DNA from: CALBPI01 sp039700805
GTDB taxonomy: Bacteria > Pseudomonadota > Gammaproteobacteria > Steroidobacterales > Woeseiaceae
DNA: 27,187 nt
NCBI GenBank assembly: GCA_039700805.1
Contig: JBCAZE010000020.1
Location: 1 to 27,187 of the forward strand
Direction: 5' to 3'
The position numbers were made by a program, and so were the translations under genes. The notes under the pieces were generated by a model, which was given only the letters and a program-made list of their open reading frames with translations, made no database searches and had not been told where the DNA came from. Shown piece by piece: positions 1 through 8,201 of this stretch. The number at the start of each line of letters is the position of its first letter. Position 1 is the stretch's first letter.

Positions 1-1652
1 GCCAGGAACCGGTCGTTGATCAGCGCATTCGAGTTGAATGTGTTCTGCTCGAAACGACCATAGTTCGCGGAAACTTCGTAGCGCCAGCCATTGCTGAACT
101 CACCTTCCAGGCCCGCGACGAGGCGTACCGTGTCACGCTCGGTTTCGATACGACCTTCGCCGAGTCCGATCGGGTCAATCGTGATCGCGACACCACCATT
201 TGCATCAGCAATTGGCTGGATGAAATCAGGCAGGAATGGGTTGTCTGGTGCGCCAAACAGAAGGTCCCAGAACGATGACGGCTGGCCTTCGTTGCTGGTT
301 TCTGATGTGGAGTATTTGACTTCACCGAAGGCTGTCATCGTATCGGTGAGGTCATAGCGACCCACCAAGTTGACCGTCAGCTTTTCATCGGGCAGCAGAA
401 TAAGACCGTTATCCTGTTGGATGGTGTTGAACGAGTCGCCACCGAAACCTTGGAAGTTGCCCGAAACCAATCCGTCTTGAACCGGACGATACTGGCCACC
501 GGCGGTGACGTTCCAACATCCACCGACGACACCGAAGGACTCAGCACCGAATACTGAGTTGTAGCCGGTGAACGAATCGAGGCAGTCAGGACGTCCGTTG
601 CCATCGAGGTCAATCGGTGTTTCAGGATCGAAGCCTGCGAAGGTGAACGGGTTGCCCGGAATGATGTAACCGTAGCCGGATGTGAACGGGAAGGTACGTC
701 CTGGGAGCACAGCCCGCTGTGGTGCCGCTGCCGCCGCCGCGATGAACGCCTGCTCCGCCGCTGTCAGCGTCGGCGCCGCGCCAAACGCGTCCGTGAATGC
801 GGTAATGAAATCCGCGTCGGTACCAGGCACCGGCAGACCGAAGTCTGTCAGCCCGGTGTTATCAAAATTGTAGTACTGCGCGAAGTTCGGCATCGTGCTT
901 GGATCGATGTCGCCCTGCTGGAAACGCTTGGCTGGGTTCACCCAGTCACGACCAGAACCGATGAAAGCGCTATCGCCACCGCGTTCGTTGACACGAAGAC
1001 CTTCGTCGCGACGGTAATCAACCGCGACAGAGATGTTGCCCCGACTGTTGTCAAAGTTCTTACCCCACAACGCTGAGAGTGTTGTCTGATCACCATCCCA
1101 CTCGTTACTGATCCCGCGGGATGCATCGATTTGAAAGCCTTCGAAGTCATCTTTCAAAATAAAGTTCACCACACCGGTTACCGCGTCGGCGCCGTAGACC
1201 GCCGAGGCACCACCTGTCAGCACTTCAACGCGCTCAACCAGTCCCATCGGAATGGAGCCAACGTCGACTGCAGCTGTGCCTGACACGCCCGCGACGTGAC
1301 GGCGTCCGTCGACAAGCACCAGCGTTCTGTTAACGCCAAGGCCTCGCAGACTGAGGACGTTGGCGCCATCAGCAAACGCTGAATCAATCGATTGCTCACT
1401 CGTGGTCGATGACAAAAGAGCAGGGATATCGTTCACAACATCGGCGATCGAGAATTCACCCGATAGCTTGATGTCTTCAGAACTGATGGATTGAACCGGT
1501 TGTGCGGCAATCGTGTTTGGGTCGCGTTGAATACGAGAACCCGTGACAACGACCTCCTCGATCTCTTCGCTCTGCGCATTGACGTCCGCCGGCATCGCAG
1601 TTGCTGCGACGGCTGCCAATGCAGTGATCAAAAAATATTGTTGGCTGCGCAT
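1..1652 (-). CDS. TonB-dependent receptor, N-terminal part (3' end outside window)
   Basis: This is an outer-membrane active-transport receptor; the substrate cannot be inferred. The ATG at 1652 opens a signal peptide (MRSQQYFLITALAAVAA, likely cut near VNA|Q). It is followed by EEIEEVVVTGSRI, the usual start of the mature receptor with a TonB-box-like acidic/VVV segment. The plug domain spans roughly residues 45-160 and has typical motifs: LRGLGVNRTLVLVDGRR, then IPMGLVERVEVLTGGASAVYGADAVTGVVNFIL. Beta-barrel strands follow, and the frame stays open to base 3 (550 codons seen). A barrel loop holds a DLDGNGRPD calcium-loop-like segment. An AAGG-type Shine-Dalgarno lies just upstream. The N-terminal style resembles receptors abundant in Caulobacter and marine gammaproteobacteria. 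The family call is secure; ligand and full length are unknown. Confidence 0.95.
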   Translation of the reverse strand, partial: MRSQQYFLITALAAVAATAMPADVNAQSEEIEEVVVTGSRIQRDPNTIAAQPVQSISSEDIKLSGEFSIADVVNDIPALLSSTTSEQSIDSAFADGANVLSLRGLGVNRTLVLVDGRRHVAGVSGTAAVDVGSIPMGLVERVEVLTGGASAVYGADAVTGVVNFILKDDFEGFQIDASRGISNEWDGDQTTLSALWGKNFDNSRGNISVAVDYRRDEGLRVNERGGDSAFIGSGRDWVNPAKRFQQGDIDPSTMPNFAQYYNFDNTGLTDFGLPVPGTDADFITAFTDAFGAAPTLTAAEQAFIAAAAAAPQRAVLPGRTFPFTSGYGYIIPGNPFTFAGFDPETPIDLDGNGRPDCLDSFTGYNSVFGAESFGVVGGCWNVTAGGQYRPVQDGLVSGNFQGFGGDSFNTIQQDNGLILLPDEKLTVNLVGRYDLTDTMTAFGEVKYSTSETSNEGQPSSFWDLLFGAPDNPFLPDFIQPIADANGGVAITIDPIGLGEGRIETERDTVRLVAGLEGEFSNGWRYEVSANYGRFEQNTFNSNALINDRFL

Positions 1653-2076
1653 AAGACTCTACCTTGTTCGGAAAATCACGCGTTTCAGCACGGATCGAAC
1701 TGACCCGCGAGTGTGACGCACGTACGGTTGTAGCACGCCGATTCGCGGATTTGCAAATACGTTGCTTCAGCACGACAGCAACGAGCGGAGATCACGCTGC
1801 AAAATAGCGCAAGAATATGCGCATAGCCGACCATCATTTTCTTTTCAGTAACTTAAGTCGCTCGATATTGGTGCAAGCCGCCCAAAACTCGCACCAACAA
1901 GTAACATCTGTAAGTGTTGTTTTTCAGTCACGCGTTCGGTTTCCGATGATTATTCGCGGGTTTGTGCGCCGTATTCCGAACCTCGCGCAGATCGAACCAA
2001 TCCACGCCCATATTTCCTCTCGCCGTCGTCGCTGCAACAATACACAGCCTTCTCACACCCGGATTAACCGTTCGTC
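1653..2076. other. Divergent intergenic region between receptor and glycosyltransferase
   Basis: These 424 bases separate two divergent genes. They hold the candidate receptor promoter. At 1868-1897 there is a perfect 7-bp inverted repeat, TTGGTGC...GCACCAA, with a 16-base spacer, which could be a regulator site or a weak hairpin. No convincing gene is present: open frames here lack a ribosome binding site and any recognisable protein signature. Confidence 0.5.
1727..1756 (-). promoter_or_regulatory. Candidate sigma70 promoter of the TonB receptor
   Basis: On the minus strand TTGCAA (1756-1751) and TACAAC (1732-1727) are separated by 18 bases, about 75 bases upstream of the receptor ATG. Both hexamers match the sigma70 consensus only partly, so this is a candidate from sequence alone. 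Confidence 0.3.
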
Positions 2077-3117
2077 ATGTCGTCGCCTGACCTCAAACCG
2101 CTGATATCGCATATCAATCTCGCTCGCGGCTTTCGTGGTGGTGAGCGACAGACGGAGCTGTTGATACGCGAGCTTGACGCCCTCGGTTTTCGTCAACGAC
2201 TGATCGCAAAGCCATCCGAGCCATTGATTGTTCGATTGGCGGATCTACCCGCGCTCGAACGAAGACCCGTCAGCGGTATCGTCGGAGCCACTCGTGCCGC
2301 ACGCGGATCGGACATCGTTCACTCACATGAGGGTCGCGGGATTCAGGCCGCGGCGTTAGCTGGGCTCTATTACAAAGTGCCGTACGTGGTGACCAGACGC
2401 GTGACACGACCACTGAAGGCGAACCCGATCACCCGCGGTATGTATCAACGCGCCGCCGCGCTGATTGGCTTATCTCGGCATATCTCACAGCAGCTCGCCG
2501 ACTATGTCGGGCACACGCGTATTGAAACGGTCCCTAGCGCTTACATGCCAACGTCGATCGACAAAGACCGTGTACGTGCACTGCGTGAGCGATTCGGCAG
2601 CCAACCGATCATCGGACATGTCGGTGCGCTCGTGATTCGGCACAAAGGCCAACCGATGCTGATTGACATCGCCAGAGCACGTCCCGAATACACCATCGTC
2701 TTGGTCGGCGGTGGCGAGGACGAACAGACGTTACGACACAGCGCGGAAGGGCTATCTAATGTGATCTTTACCGGACACGTAGAGGATGTGCCGAATCATC
2801 TCGCCGCATTCGATGTTTTCGCCTTTCCATCCCGTTTCGAGGGCCTCGGTTCCACGCTGCTCGATGCCATTGCTCGCGAGTTACCGGTTGTTGCAAGTGA
2901 TGTCGACGGGATTCCAGACATCATCCAGCACGAAACAAATGGGCTGCTCGCACCCAATGACGACCTCGAACTATGGCTCCAACATGTCGATCGCCTCGTT
3001 GAGGATCAAGACCTCGGCAATCGGTTTGCGCTATACAACCGAGAACTACTGTCCCGATACAGCGCGGAGCGGATGGCAACAGCGTATCGAGATCTCTACG
3101 CTAGCATTCTTGGCTAA
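2077..3117 (+). CDS. Glycosyltransferase family 4 (GT-B fold)
   Basis: A predicted cytoplasmic retaining glycosyltransferase of 346 aa, the normal size for GT4. The N-terminal Rossmann half begins LISHINLARGFRGGERQTELL, the acceptor-side glycine-rich loop. The C-terminal half has IIGHVGALVIRHKG, a VLVGGGEDE strand, and the nucleotide-sugar motif FPSRFEGLGSTLLDAIARELPVVASD. The EX7E motif reads E255-X7-D263, so Asp replaces the second Glu; this is tolerated in some members but worth noting. The likely job is adding a sugar to lipopolysaccharide or another envelope glycan. No other glycan genes adjoin it, so donor and acceptor are unknown. The ATG has only a weak Shine-Dalgarno, but the N-terminus fits the family well. 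Confidence 0.9.
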   Translation: MSSPDLKPLISHINLARGFRGGERQTELLIRELDALGFRQRLIAKPSEPLIVRLADLPALERRPVSGIVGATRAARGSDIVHSHEGRGIQAAALAGLYYKVPYVVTRRVTRPLKANPITRGMYQRAAALIGLSRHISQQLADYVGHTRIETVPSAYMPTSIDKDRVRALRERFGSQPIIGHVGALVIRHKGQPMLIDIARARPEYTIVLVGGGEDEQTLRHSAEGLSNVIFTGHVEDVPNHLAAFDVFAFPSRFEGLGSTLLDAIARELPVVASDVDGIPDIIQHETNGLLAPNDDLELWLQHVDRLVEDQDLGNRFALYNRELLSRYSAERMATAYRDLYASILG

Positions 3118-3243
3118 CCTATAGCGCCAATTCGCCGCCGCCGTGTGATGTCATCATGCGGTAACACGTTCGTCATCTCGCCGACTTGTCACTGTCATAG
3201 TTTGGCCCGCGCAAGCCTCTCTATAAAACAAACAGGTGACACA

Positions 3244-4968
3244 ATGACGAAATTTCGATTAACGGCGACTGCACTCGCCTTGGCAACCCTTGCGCTTACG
3301 GCCTGCGAAGGCGACGACGGCGCAATCGGATCCACGGGCCCCATTGGCCCAACCGGTGCAACTGGCGCCGCAGGTCAGAACGGACAGAATGGCGTAACGT
3401 CTATAACGCTCTCTCTGCTGGGTCGATACGAGAGCGGCATATTCGATGAAGGCGCGTCCGAGATTGTGTCCTATGACGCAACCAATCAGCGCGTTTATCA
3501 GGTCAACGCGAACTCCGGACAAGTAGACATCATCGACGTCATGTCCCCTGCCACCCCGACTTTGATTGGGAGCATTGACGTTGCTGCAGAAATTGCGGCT
3601 GGCACCAGCATTGCAACCGCCCTCGACGCCGTGAATAGTGTCGCGGTCAACGACACCATTGTTGCGGCAGCTATCGCAGCGGATGCGGCGGACGATCGCG
3701 GTGTCGTCGCATTCTTCGACATCACTGATCAGAGCTTTGTTGGCGCTGTTGAAGTAGGATTCTTACCCGACTCAGTAGCGATTTCACCAGATGGAAACTC
3801 TGTGGTTGTCGCCAATGAAGGCGAGCCGAACGACGATTACACCGTTGACCCGGAAGGATCGATTTCGATCATCGATATCACCGCAGGTGCCGCCAGTGCA
3901 ACGGCAGACGAGCTAACGTTCGAAGCGTTCAATGCGGGTGGTACCCGGGCAACGGAGCTCGATCCCGCTGTAAGGATTTTCGGACCTGGCGCCACTGTTG
4001 CCCAAGACCTTGAACCTGAATACGTTGCATTCAGCGCAGACTCTGCAACCGCCTTCGTTTCGCTGCAGGAAAACAATGCATTGGCTGTCGTCGATATCGC
4101 AAGCGCATCGATCGTAAGCATCTTGCCACTAGGCACTAAGAATCACTCGATCCTTGGTAATGAGCTTGATGCGAGCGACCGCGACAGTGGCATTAACATT
4201 CGCAATTGGCCAGTGAACGGCTTCTACATGCCGGACACCATTGCGACATACGAGTTCCAAGGCGAAACGCTCATTGTCACAGCGAACGAAGGCGACACCC
4301 GCGACTACGACGGTTTTTCTGAGGAAGAACGGATGGGTGACCTAACACTAGATCCAACCGTATTCCCCGATGCCGCAAGCCTCCAAGATGACGCCAACCT
4401 CGGACGTCTACTGACAACCACAGCGGACGGCGACACGGACAACGATGGCGACGTCGATGTGCTCTACAGCATTGGCGCACGCTCATTCTCGATCTGGAAC
4501 AGTAACGGCGACTTACTTTTCGACAGTGGCAATGAGTTCGAATTGGTTACAGCGAATCGCTTACCGAACAACTTCAACGCAGATAATGATGAGAATGACG
4601 CTGACACAAGAAGCGACGCCAAAGGTCCTGAGCCAGAGGCACTAGCTATCGGCTCAGTCAATGGCGCTACGTTCGCGTTCATAGGACTCGAGCGAGTGAG
4701 CGGCATCATGGTCTACAACATCTCGAATCCACAGAGTCCACGCTTTGTTGAATACCGACTCGACAGGAACTTTCTGGAAGACCCGTCTTTCGGTGATACA
4801 GACAACGATGGCGTCGACGAAAGCAATAGCGCAGCAGGCGACCTTGGGCCGGAAAGCATCGTCTTCGTCGATGCTGCAGATAGCCCAACCAGCTCGCCGC
4901 TGTTGATTGTTGGCAGCGAAGTCAGCGGCACGACAACGATCTATGAGATTAGCGTCGTAGACGAATAG
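3244..4968 (+). CDS. Choice-of-anchor I family lipoprotein with collagen-like N-terminal tract
   Basis: The 574-aa exported protein starts at the ATG at 3244, preceded by AGGTGA. The in-frame extension upstream to 3145 lacks a ribosome site and would bury the signal peptide. Residues 1-21 form a lipoprotein signal ending LTAC (Cys21). Residues 26-50 are eight Gly-X-Y triplets (GAIGSTGPIGPTGATGAAG...), a short collagen-like spacer. The rest is a YncE-like beta-propeller of the choice-of-anchor I family, sometimes annotated as alkaline phosphatase. Motifs include SVAISPDGNSVVVANEGEP, EPEYVAFSADSATAFVSLQENNAL, LIVTANEGDTRDY and GPEPEALAIG. Acidic DGDTDNDGDVD and DTDNDGVDE stretches look like calcium sites. 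It is probably tethered to the outer membrane. Enzymatic activity is not established for the family. Confidence 0.88.
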   Translation: MTKFRLTATALALATLALTACEGDDGAIGSTGPIGPTGATGAAGQNGQNGVTSITLSLLGRYESGIFDEGASEIVSYDATNQRVYQVNANSGQVDIIDVMSPATPTLIGSIDVAAEIAAGTSIATALDAVNSVAVNDTIVAAAIAADAADDRGVVAFFDITDQSFVGAVEVGFLPDSVAISPDGNSVVVANEGEPNDDYTVDPEGSISIIDITAGAASATADELTFEAFNAGGTRATELDPAVRIFGPGATVAQDLEPEYVAFSADSATAFVSLQENNALAVVDIASASIVSILPLGTKNHSILGNELDASDRDSGINIRNWPVNGFYMPDTIATYEFQGETLIVTANEGDTRDYDGFSEEERMGDLTLDPTVFPDAASLQDDANLGRLLTTTADGDTDNDGDVDVLYSIGARSFSIWNSNGDLLFDSGNEFELVTANRLPNNFNADNDENDADTRSDAKGPEPEALAIGSVNGATFAFIGLERVSGIMVYNISNPQSPRFVEYRLDRNFLEDPSFGDTDNDGVDESNSAAGDLGPESIVFVDAADSPTSSPLLIVGSEVSGTTTIYEISVVDE

Positions 4969-4977
4969 TAGCGTCGC

Positions 4978-5009
4978 GGTCAGGTGCTTCTTTTATGGAG
5001 CACCTGACC
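4978..5009. terminator. Stem-loop between convergent genes (possible bidirectional terminator)
   Basis: GGTCAGGTGCT (4978-4988) and AGCACCTGACC (4999-5009) form a perfect 11-bp stem with a 10-base loop. It lies between the 3' ends of the choice-of-anchor I gene and the hydrolase gene. The TAA stop of the hydrolase (4995-4993) lies in the loop. There is no long U-tract on either side, so termination efficiency is uncertain. Confidence 0.55.
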
Positions 5010-5880
5010 CTTTGCGGCCCGACACGTCACGAACAAACGCCACGATATCGGACGTCGTCGGTGCCAGCCGCGACAACGGAGATGCCATCGCGGCGACCAC
5101 CCTCGCATGTGCCACGCCTGCATAACGATGCAGCGTGACATCCACACCTTGAGACTCGAGTGCGGCGGCCAAGCGCTCACTGTTCCCGATCCCCACGGTC
5201 TTGTCATCGTCACCGTGAATGAGCAATGTCGGCGGCACATGAGGCCCAACGAAGCCAATCGGCTGACTCGCCTGCCTTACTTGCTCGGGAAACAGCGTCT
5301 TCAGATAGCCGCCCTCCAAGGGTAAAAAATCATAAGGCCCCGAGAGCCCTACCCATCCGTCGATCGTGGCTTGCTTAACACCAAGGAACTGTCGGTCCAT
5401 CGCCAACAACGCCGCGATATGGCCCCCAGCGGAATGTCCGGCAACAAACCAATGGTTCTCGGCTAAACCAAAATCACCAATACGCGAGTAAGCAAACTGA
5501 TAGGCGTCTGCCGCATCGACAACAAACTCAGGAAATTGAACGTTAGGGTGCAGCCGGTAATCCGGAATCACCACCACGAATCCTTCACGGGTCAATTCAG
5601 AGGCAACAAATGCATAGTCCTCGCGACTGCCCTCACGCCAGCCACCACCGTAAAAAAAGACAATGATCGGGGCATCTCCCTGTACATCAACAGGCACATA
5701 GACGTCGAGCAATCCACGTTCGTGTGGGGCGTATCTGAGACCCGTGTGGGCCGTGTAATGCGAAGACCTGGTAAAGGTATTCAGCACATCAAAGCTACTG
5801 CAACCGGAAATCAGGCCGATACAGACGATGGCAAGGCAGACTTTCAGGCTGTCGAAGTGACGATAATCCTGCTTTCTCAC
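4993..5880 (-). CDS. Alpha/beta-hydrolase lipoprotein (carboxylesterase-like)
   Basis: An exported esterase-type hydrolase of 295 aa. I place the start at the GTG at 5880. It has AAAGG 8 bases upstream and opens a lipoprotein signal (VRKQDYRHFDSLKVCLAIV...ISGC). The longer in-frame version from 5997 would overlap the divergent ndh start and hide the signal peptide. The core shows the oxyanion motif FFYGGGW, the elbow GHSAGGH (Ser150), LLIHGDDDKTV with a candidate acid, and VAHARVV with a candidate His. This pattern matches the carbohydrate- or formamidase-like esterases of the alpha/beta-hydrolase fold-3/BD-FAE group. The natural substrate is unknown. It probably acts in the periplasm, anchored by the lipidated Cys. 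Confidence 0.88.
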   Translation of the reverse strand: MRKQDYRHFDSLKVCLAIVCIGLISGCSSFDVLNTFTRSSHYTAHTGLRYAPHERGLLDVYVPVDVQGDAPIIVFFYGGGWREGSREDYAFVASELTREGFVVVIPDYRLHPNVQFPEFVVDAADAYQFAYSRIGDFGLAENHWFVAGHSAGGHIAALLAMDRQFLGVKQATIDGWVGLSGPYDFLPLEGGYLKTLFPEQVRQASQPIGFVGPHVPPTLLIHGDDDKTVGIGNSERLAAALESQGVDVTLHRYAGVAHARVVAAMASPLSRLAPTTSDIVAFVRDVSGRKGSGAP

Positions 5881-5911
5881 TGAATAGACCTTTGTCGCGA
5901 TTATGTTACCG

Positions 5912-5925
5912 TTGATAACAAGCAA
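5912..5925. promoter_or_regulatory. FNR/ANR-like box upstream of ndh
   Basis: TTGATAACAAGCAA matches the FNR consensus TTGAT-N4-ATCAA at 9 of 10 defined positions. It is centred about 46 bases before the transcription start predicted from the candidate ndh promoter. FNR represses ndh in E. coli from upstream sites, so the position makes biological sense. One 14-base match can arise by chance. Confidence 0.4.
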
Positions 5926-5929
5926 AAAC

Positions 5930-5958
5930 TTCGACAAAATTAAGAAATTCGCTATCTT
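5930..5958 (+). promoter_or_regulatory. Candidate sigma70 promoter of ndh
   Basis: TTCGAC (5930-5935) and TATCTT (5953-5958) are separated by exactly 17 bases in an AT-rich segment, 30 bases before the ndh ATG. Both hexamers are 4/6 matches to consensus. Placement is good and sequence match is moderate. Confidence 0.4.
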
Positions 5959-5988
5959 TCGAATTATATCCTCGACACGGATCATACT

Positions 5989-7278
5989 ATGAAGCAACGC
6001 ATTATCGTTATCGGCGGCGGCGCCGGTGGCTTAGAGCTCGCGGTCAGACTCGCCCGTAAACTGAAGCGGGACAAGCTGACGGAAGTCATGTTGATCGATA
6101 AGAACCCGACGCATATCTGGAAGCCTCTGTTTCACGAAGTCGCGACCGGGTCGATGAATTCCTACCATGACGAAGCGAGTTATCTGATGCTCGCACGCAA
6201 GCACAAATTCAATTTCATGCTGGGTGAAGTCACGCATGTCGATACAGTCTCACGCCACGTGCGACTCGCGCCGATGCTTGATGACAATGGCACCGAGCTG
6301 ATTGCCGCCCGCGACTTTTCTTACGATACGCTCGTTTTCGCCGTCGGCAGCCTCAGCAATGATTTTGGTATCCCGGGCGTCAAAGAGTTTGCACGCCAAC
6401 TCGACTCGAGAGAACAAGCAGAACGGTTCCACCGTCATTTCGCCACGCAGTTGCAAAAGACGAACCTGTCCTCAACCGACGGCACGCTGTCGGTCGGTAT
6501 CGTCGGCGGTGGCGCGACGGGCGTTGAGCTCGCCGCCGATATGCACAACGTCGTCCAACGACTGCGCGAGTATGGATTTGAACACTTTTCTAAAGAGCGA
6601 CTGAGCGTCAGCATCATCGAAGCGGCGCCCGGACTGCTACCGAGACTCCCGGAGCGGATTGGTGCATCGGTCAAACGAGAGCTGGAACGCATCGGCGTCA
6701 AAGTACATCTTGGCACAATGGTGTCAGAAGTCGGTGAAGATGCTGTCTACACGAAAGACGGTGAATCGATCCCGGCGGACATCAGCGTCTGGGCAGCGGG
6801 CGTTCGCGCCCCGAGCTGGCTGGCCAACTGCGGTCTCCCGGTCGATCGTCTCGGTCGCATTGAAGTCAACCACGATCTGTCGGTTAAAGACCTAGAAAGC
6901 GTTTACGCCATCGGTGATTGTTGTGCATTTACGGCTGAAGACGGGACAGAAGTGCCGCCACGCGCCCAAGCAGCACACCAAATGGCTTCGATTACAACCC
7001 GCAACATCCTGGCTTCGCGTCGCAATAAGCGCACCAAAGCCTTCAAGTACCGCGACTTCGGCAGTTTGGTATCACTGAGCAAATACACGACCGTCGGCAA
7101 CCTGATGGGCAATCTGGTTAGAGGCACTGTGTTCGTCGAGGGATGGGTCGCAAGGTTGGTTTACCTCTCCCTCTACCGAATGCATCAAGCAGCCATCCAC
7201 GGTCGTTTTTCGACATTGCTGATTATGCTGGGTGACAGGATCTACAAGGCGACCCGCGCATCGGTTAAGCTCCACTGA
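5989..7278 (+). CDS. ndh: NADH dehydrogenase type II (NDH-2)
   Basis: A single-subunit, non-proton-pumping enzyme that passes electrons from NADH through FAD to quinone on the inner face of the cytoplasmic membrane. At 429 aa it nearly equals the E. coli protein (434 aa) and resembles it along its length. The FAD dinucleotide loop is VIGGGAGGLELAVRLA near residues 7-20, followed by HIWKPLFHEVATGS. The NADH loop IVGGGATGVELAADMHN begins at Ile171. VYAIGDC (305-311) and PPRAQAAHQMA mark the second FAD and quinone-site region. The C-terminal tail from FVEGWVARLVYLSLYRMHQ to RASVKLH is the membrane-binding helix pair. The final A of its TGA stop is the first base of the next gene's ATG, so the two are probably co-translated. 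Confidence 0.97.
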   Translation: MKQRIIVIGGGAGGLELAVRLARKLKRDKLTEVMLIDKNPTHIWKPLFHEVATGSMNSYHDEASYLMLARKHKFNFMLGEVTHVDTVSRHVRLAPMLDDNGTELIAARDFSYDTLVFAVGSLSNDFGIPGVKEFARQLDSREQAERFHRHFATQLQKTNLSSTDGTLSVGIVGGGATGVELAADMHNVVQRLREYGFEHFSKERLSVSIIEAAPGLLPRLPERIGASVKRELERIGVKVHLGTMVSEVGEDAVYTKDGESIPADISVWAAGVRAPSWLANCGLPVDRLGRIEVNHDLSVKDLESVYAIGDCCAFTAEDGTEVPPRAQAAHQMASITTRNILASRRNKRTKAFKYRDFGSLVSLSKYTTVGNLMGNLVRGTVFVEGWVARLVYLSLYRMHQAAIHGRFSTLLIMLGDRIYKATRASVKLH

Positions 7279-8201
7279 TGCGAAACTTCATCACCTTAGT
7301 CGCCCTAGCGATGTTGGCGGCTTGCAGCACCAATGGTCAGCGACCGCTTTTCGCTGGTAATCTCGATCGGCTTGGGCCATTTGATTCTGCGTTTGTACCC
7401 GCTCGGGATGTCGACGTCTGGACGCCGCCAGGCTATCCGAATGGTGCACCCTACGACGTTCTTTACATGCATGATGGGCAGAACCTATTCGATGCCACGA
7501 CAACATGGAATGGCCTTGAATGGCGAGTCGACGAAACCGCGACGGCACTGATACAGACCGATCGGACACGCCCGTTCATCGTTGTTGCTATCCACAACGC
7601 CGACAACCGACGTCACGCTGAGTATTTCCCCGAAAAACCATGGCGACGCATCGACGAATCAACACGCAACGAATATCTCGCCGTCGAACGCGAGCCGGGG
7701 GTCAACCTGTTCGAAACCGATGTTGATTCAGATAACTACCTGAAGTTCCTGGTTAACGAACTCAAGCCTTACATCGATCGAGAATATGCCGTCGCGATCA
7801 CACGAGAGCACACGTTCGTCGCGGGCTCCAGTATGGGCGGCTTGATTTCGCTGTATGCACTGGCCGAGTATCCGGACATCTTCGGTGGTGCGGCTTGTTT
7901 GTCGACCCACTGGCTAGGCACATGGACGGAACCGCAAAACCCGCATCCCGACGCGTTCCTCGCGTACTTCCGCGACGCGCTACCGGCCCCAGGCACTCAC
8001 AAGATTTACTTCGATCACGGCGATCTCGGGCTAGATGCCTACTACGGCGAGCACCAAGCACGCGTCGATGAAATGATGGGAGAGCTCGGGTTTACAGCGC
8101 CGAACTGGGTCACGCGCACATTCGAGGACGCAGATCATTCGGAAACGGCTTGGGCCCGTCGCCTCAAGTTGCCGCTGACATTTCTGATGGGTGAGCGCTA
8201 G
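7278..8201 (+). CDS. Exported alpha/beta-hydrolase esterase (Fes/esterase D-like lipoprotein)
   Basis: A 307-aa lipoprotein: the signal MRNFITLVALAMLAAC gives Cys16 after an LAAC lipobox. The mature part is an esterase D/enterochelin-esterase-like alpha/beta-hydrolase. It has the VDVWTPPGYPNGAPYDVLYMHDGQNLFD strand pair with the oxyanion segment, the nucleophile elbow AGSSMGGLISLYAL (Ser185), a DHGDLGLD acid region and a C-terminal DADHSE with the probable catalytic His. Substrates of this group range from siderophore esters to acyl-sugars, and no specific one is indicated here. Its start overlaps the ndh stop by one base. Its TAG stop overlaps the convergent gltD stop within a shared CTAG. 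Confidence 0.9.
   Translation: MRNFITLVALAMLAACSTNGQRPLFAGNLDRLGPFDSAFVPARDVDVWTPPGYPNGAPYDVLYMHDGQNLFDATTTWNGLEWRVDETATALIQTDRTRPFIVVAIHNADNRRHAEYFPEKPWRRIDESTRNEYLAVEREPGVNLFETDVDSDNYLKFLVNELKPYIDREYAVAITREHTFVAGSSMGGLISLYALAEYPDIFGGAACLSTHWLGTWTEPQNPHPDAFLAYFRDALPAPGTHKIYFDHGDLGLDAYYGEHQARVDEMMGELGFTAPNWVTRTFEDADHSETAWARRLKLPLTFLMGER

Noticed and set aside
3180..3205. Pho box upstream of the choice-of-anchor I gene (TTGTCACTGTCATAG)
   Set aside because: The two TGTCA elements are 6-7 bases apart instead of the 11-base phasing of PhoB direct repeats.
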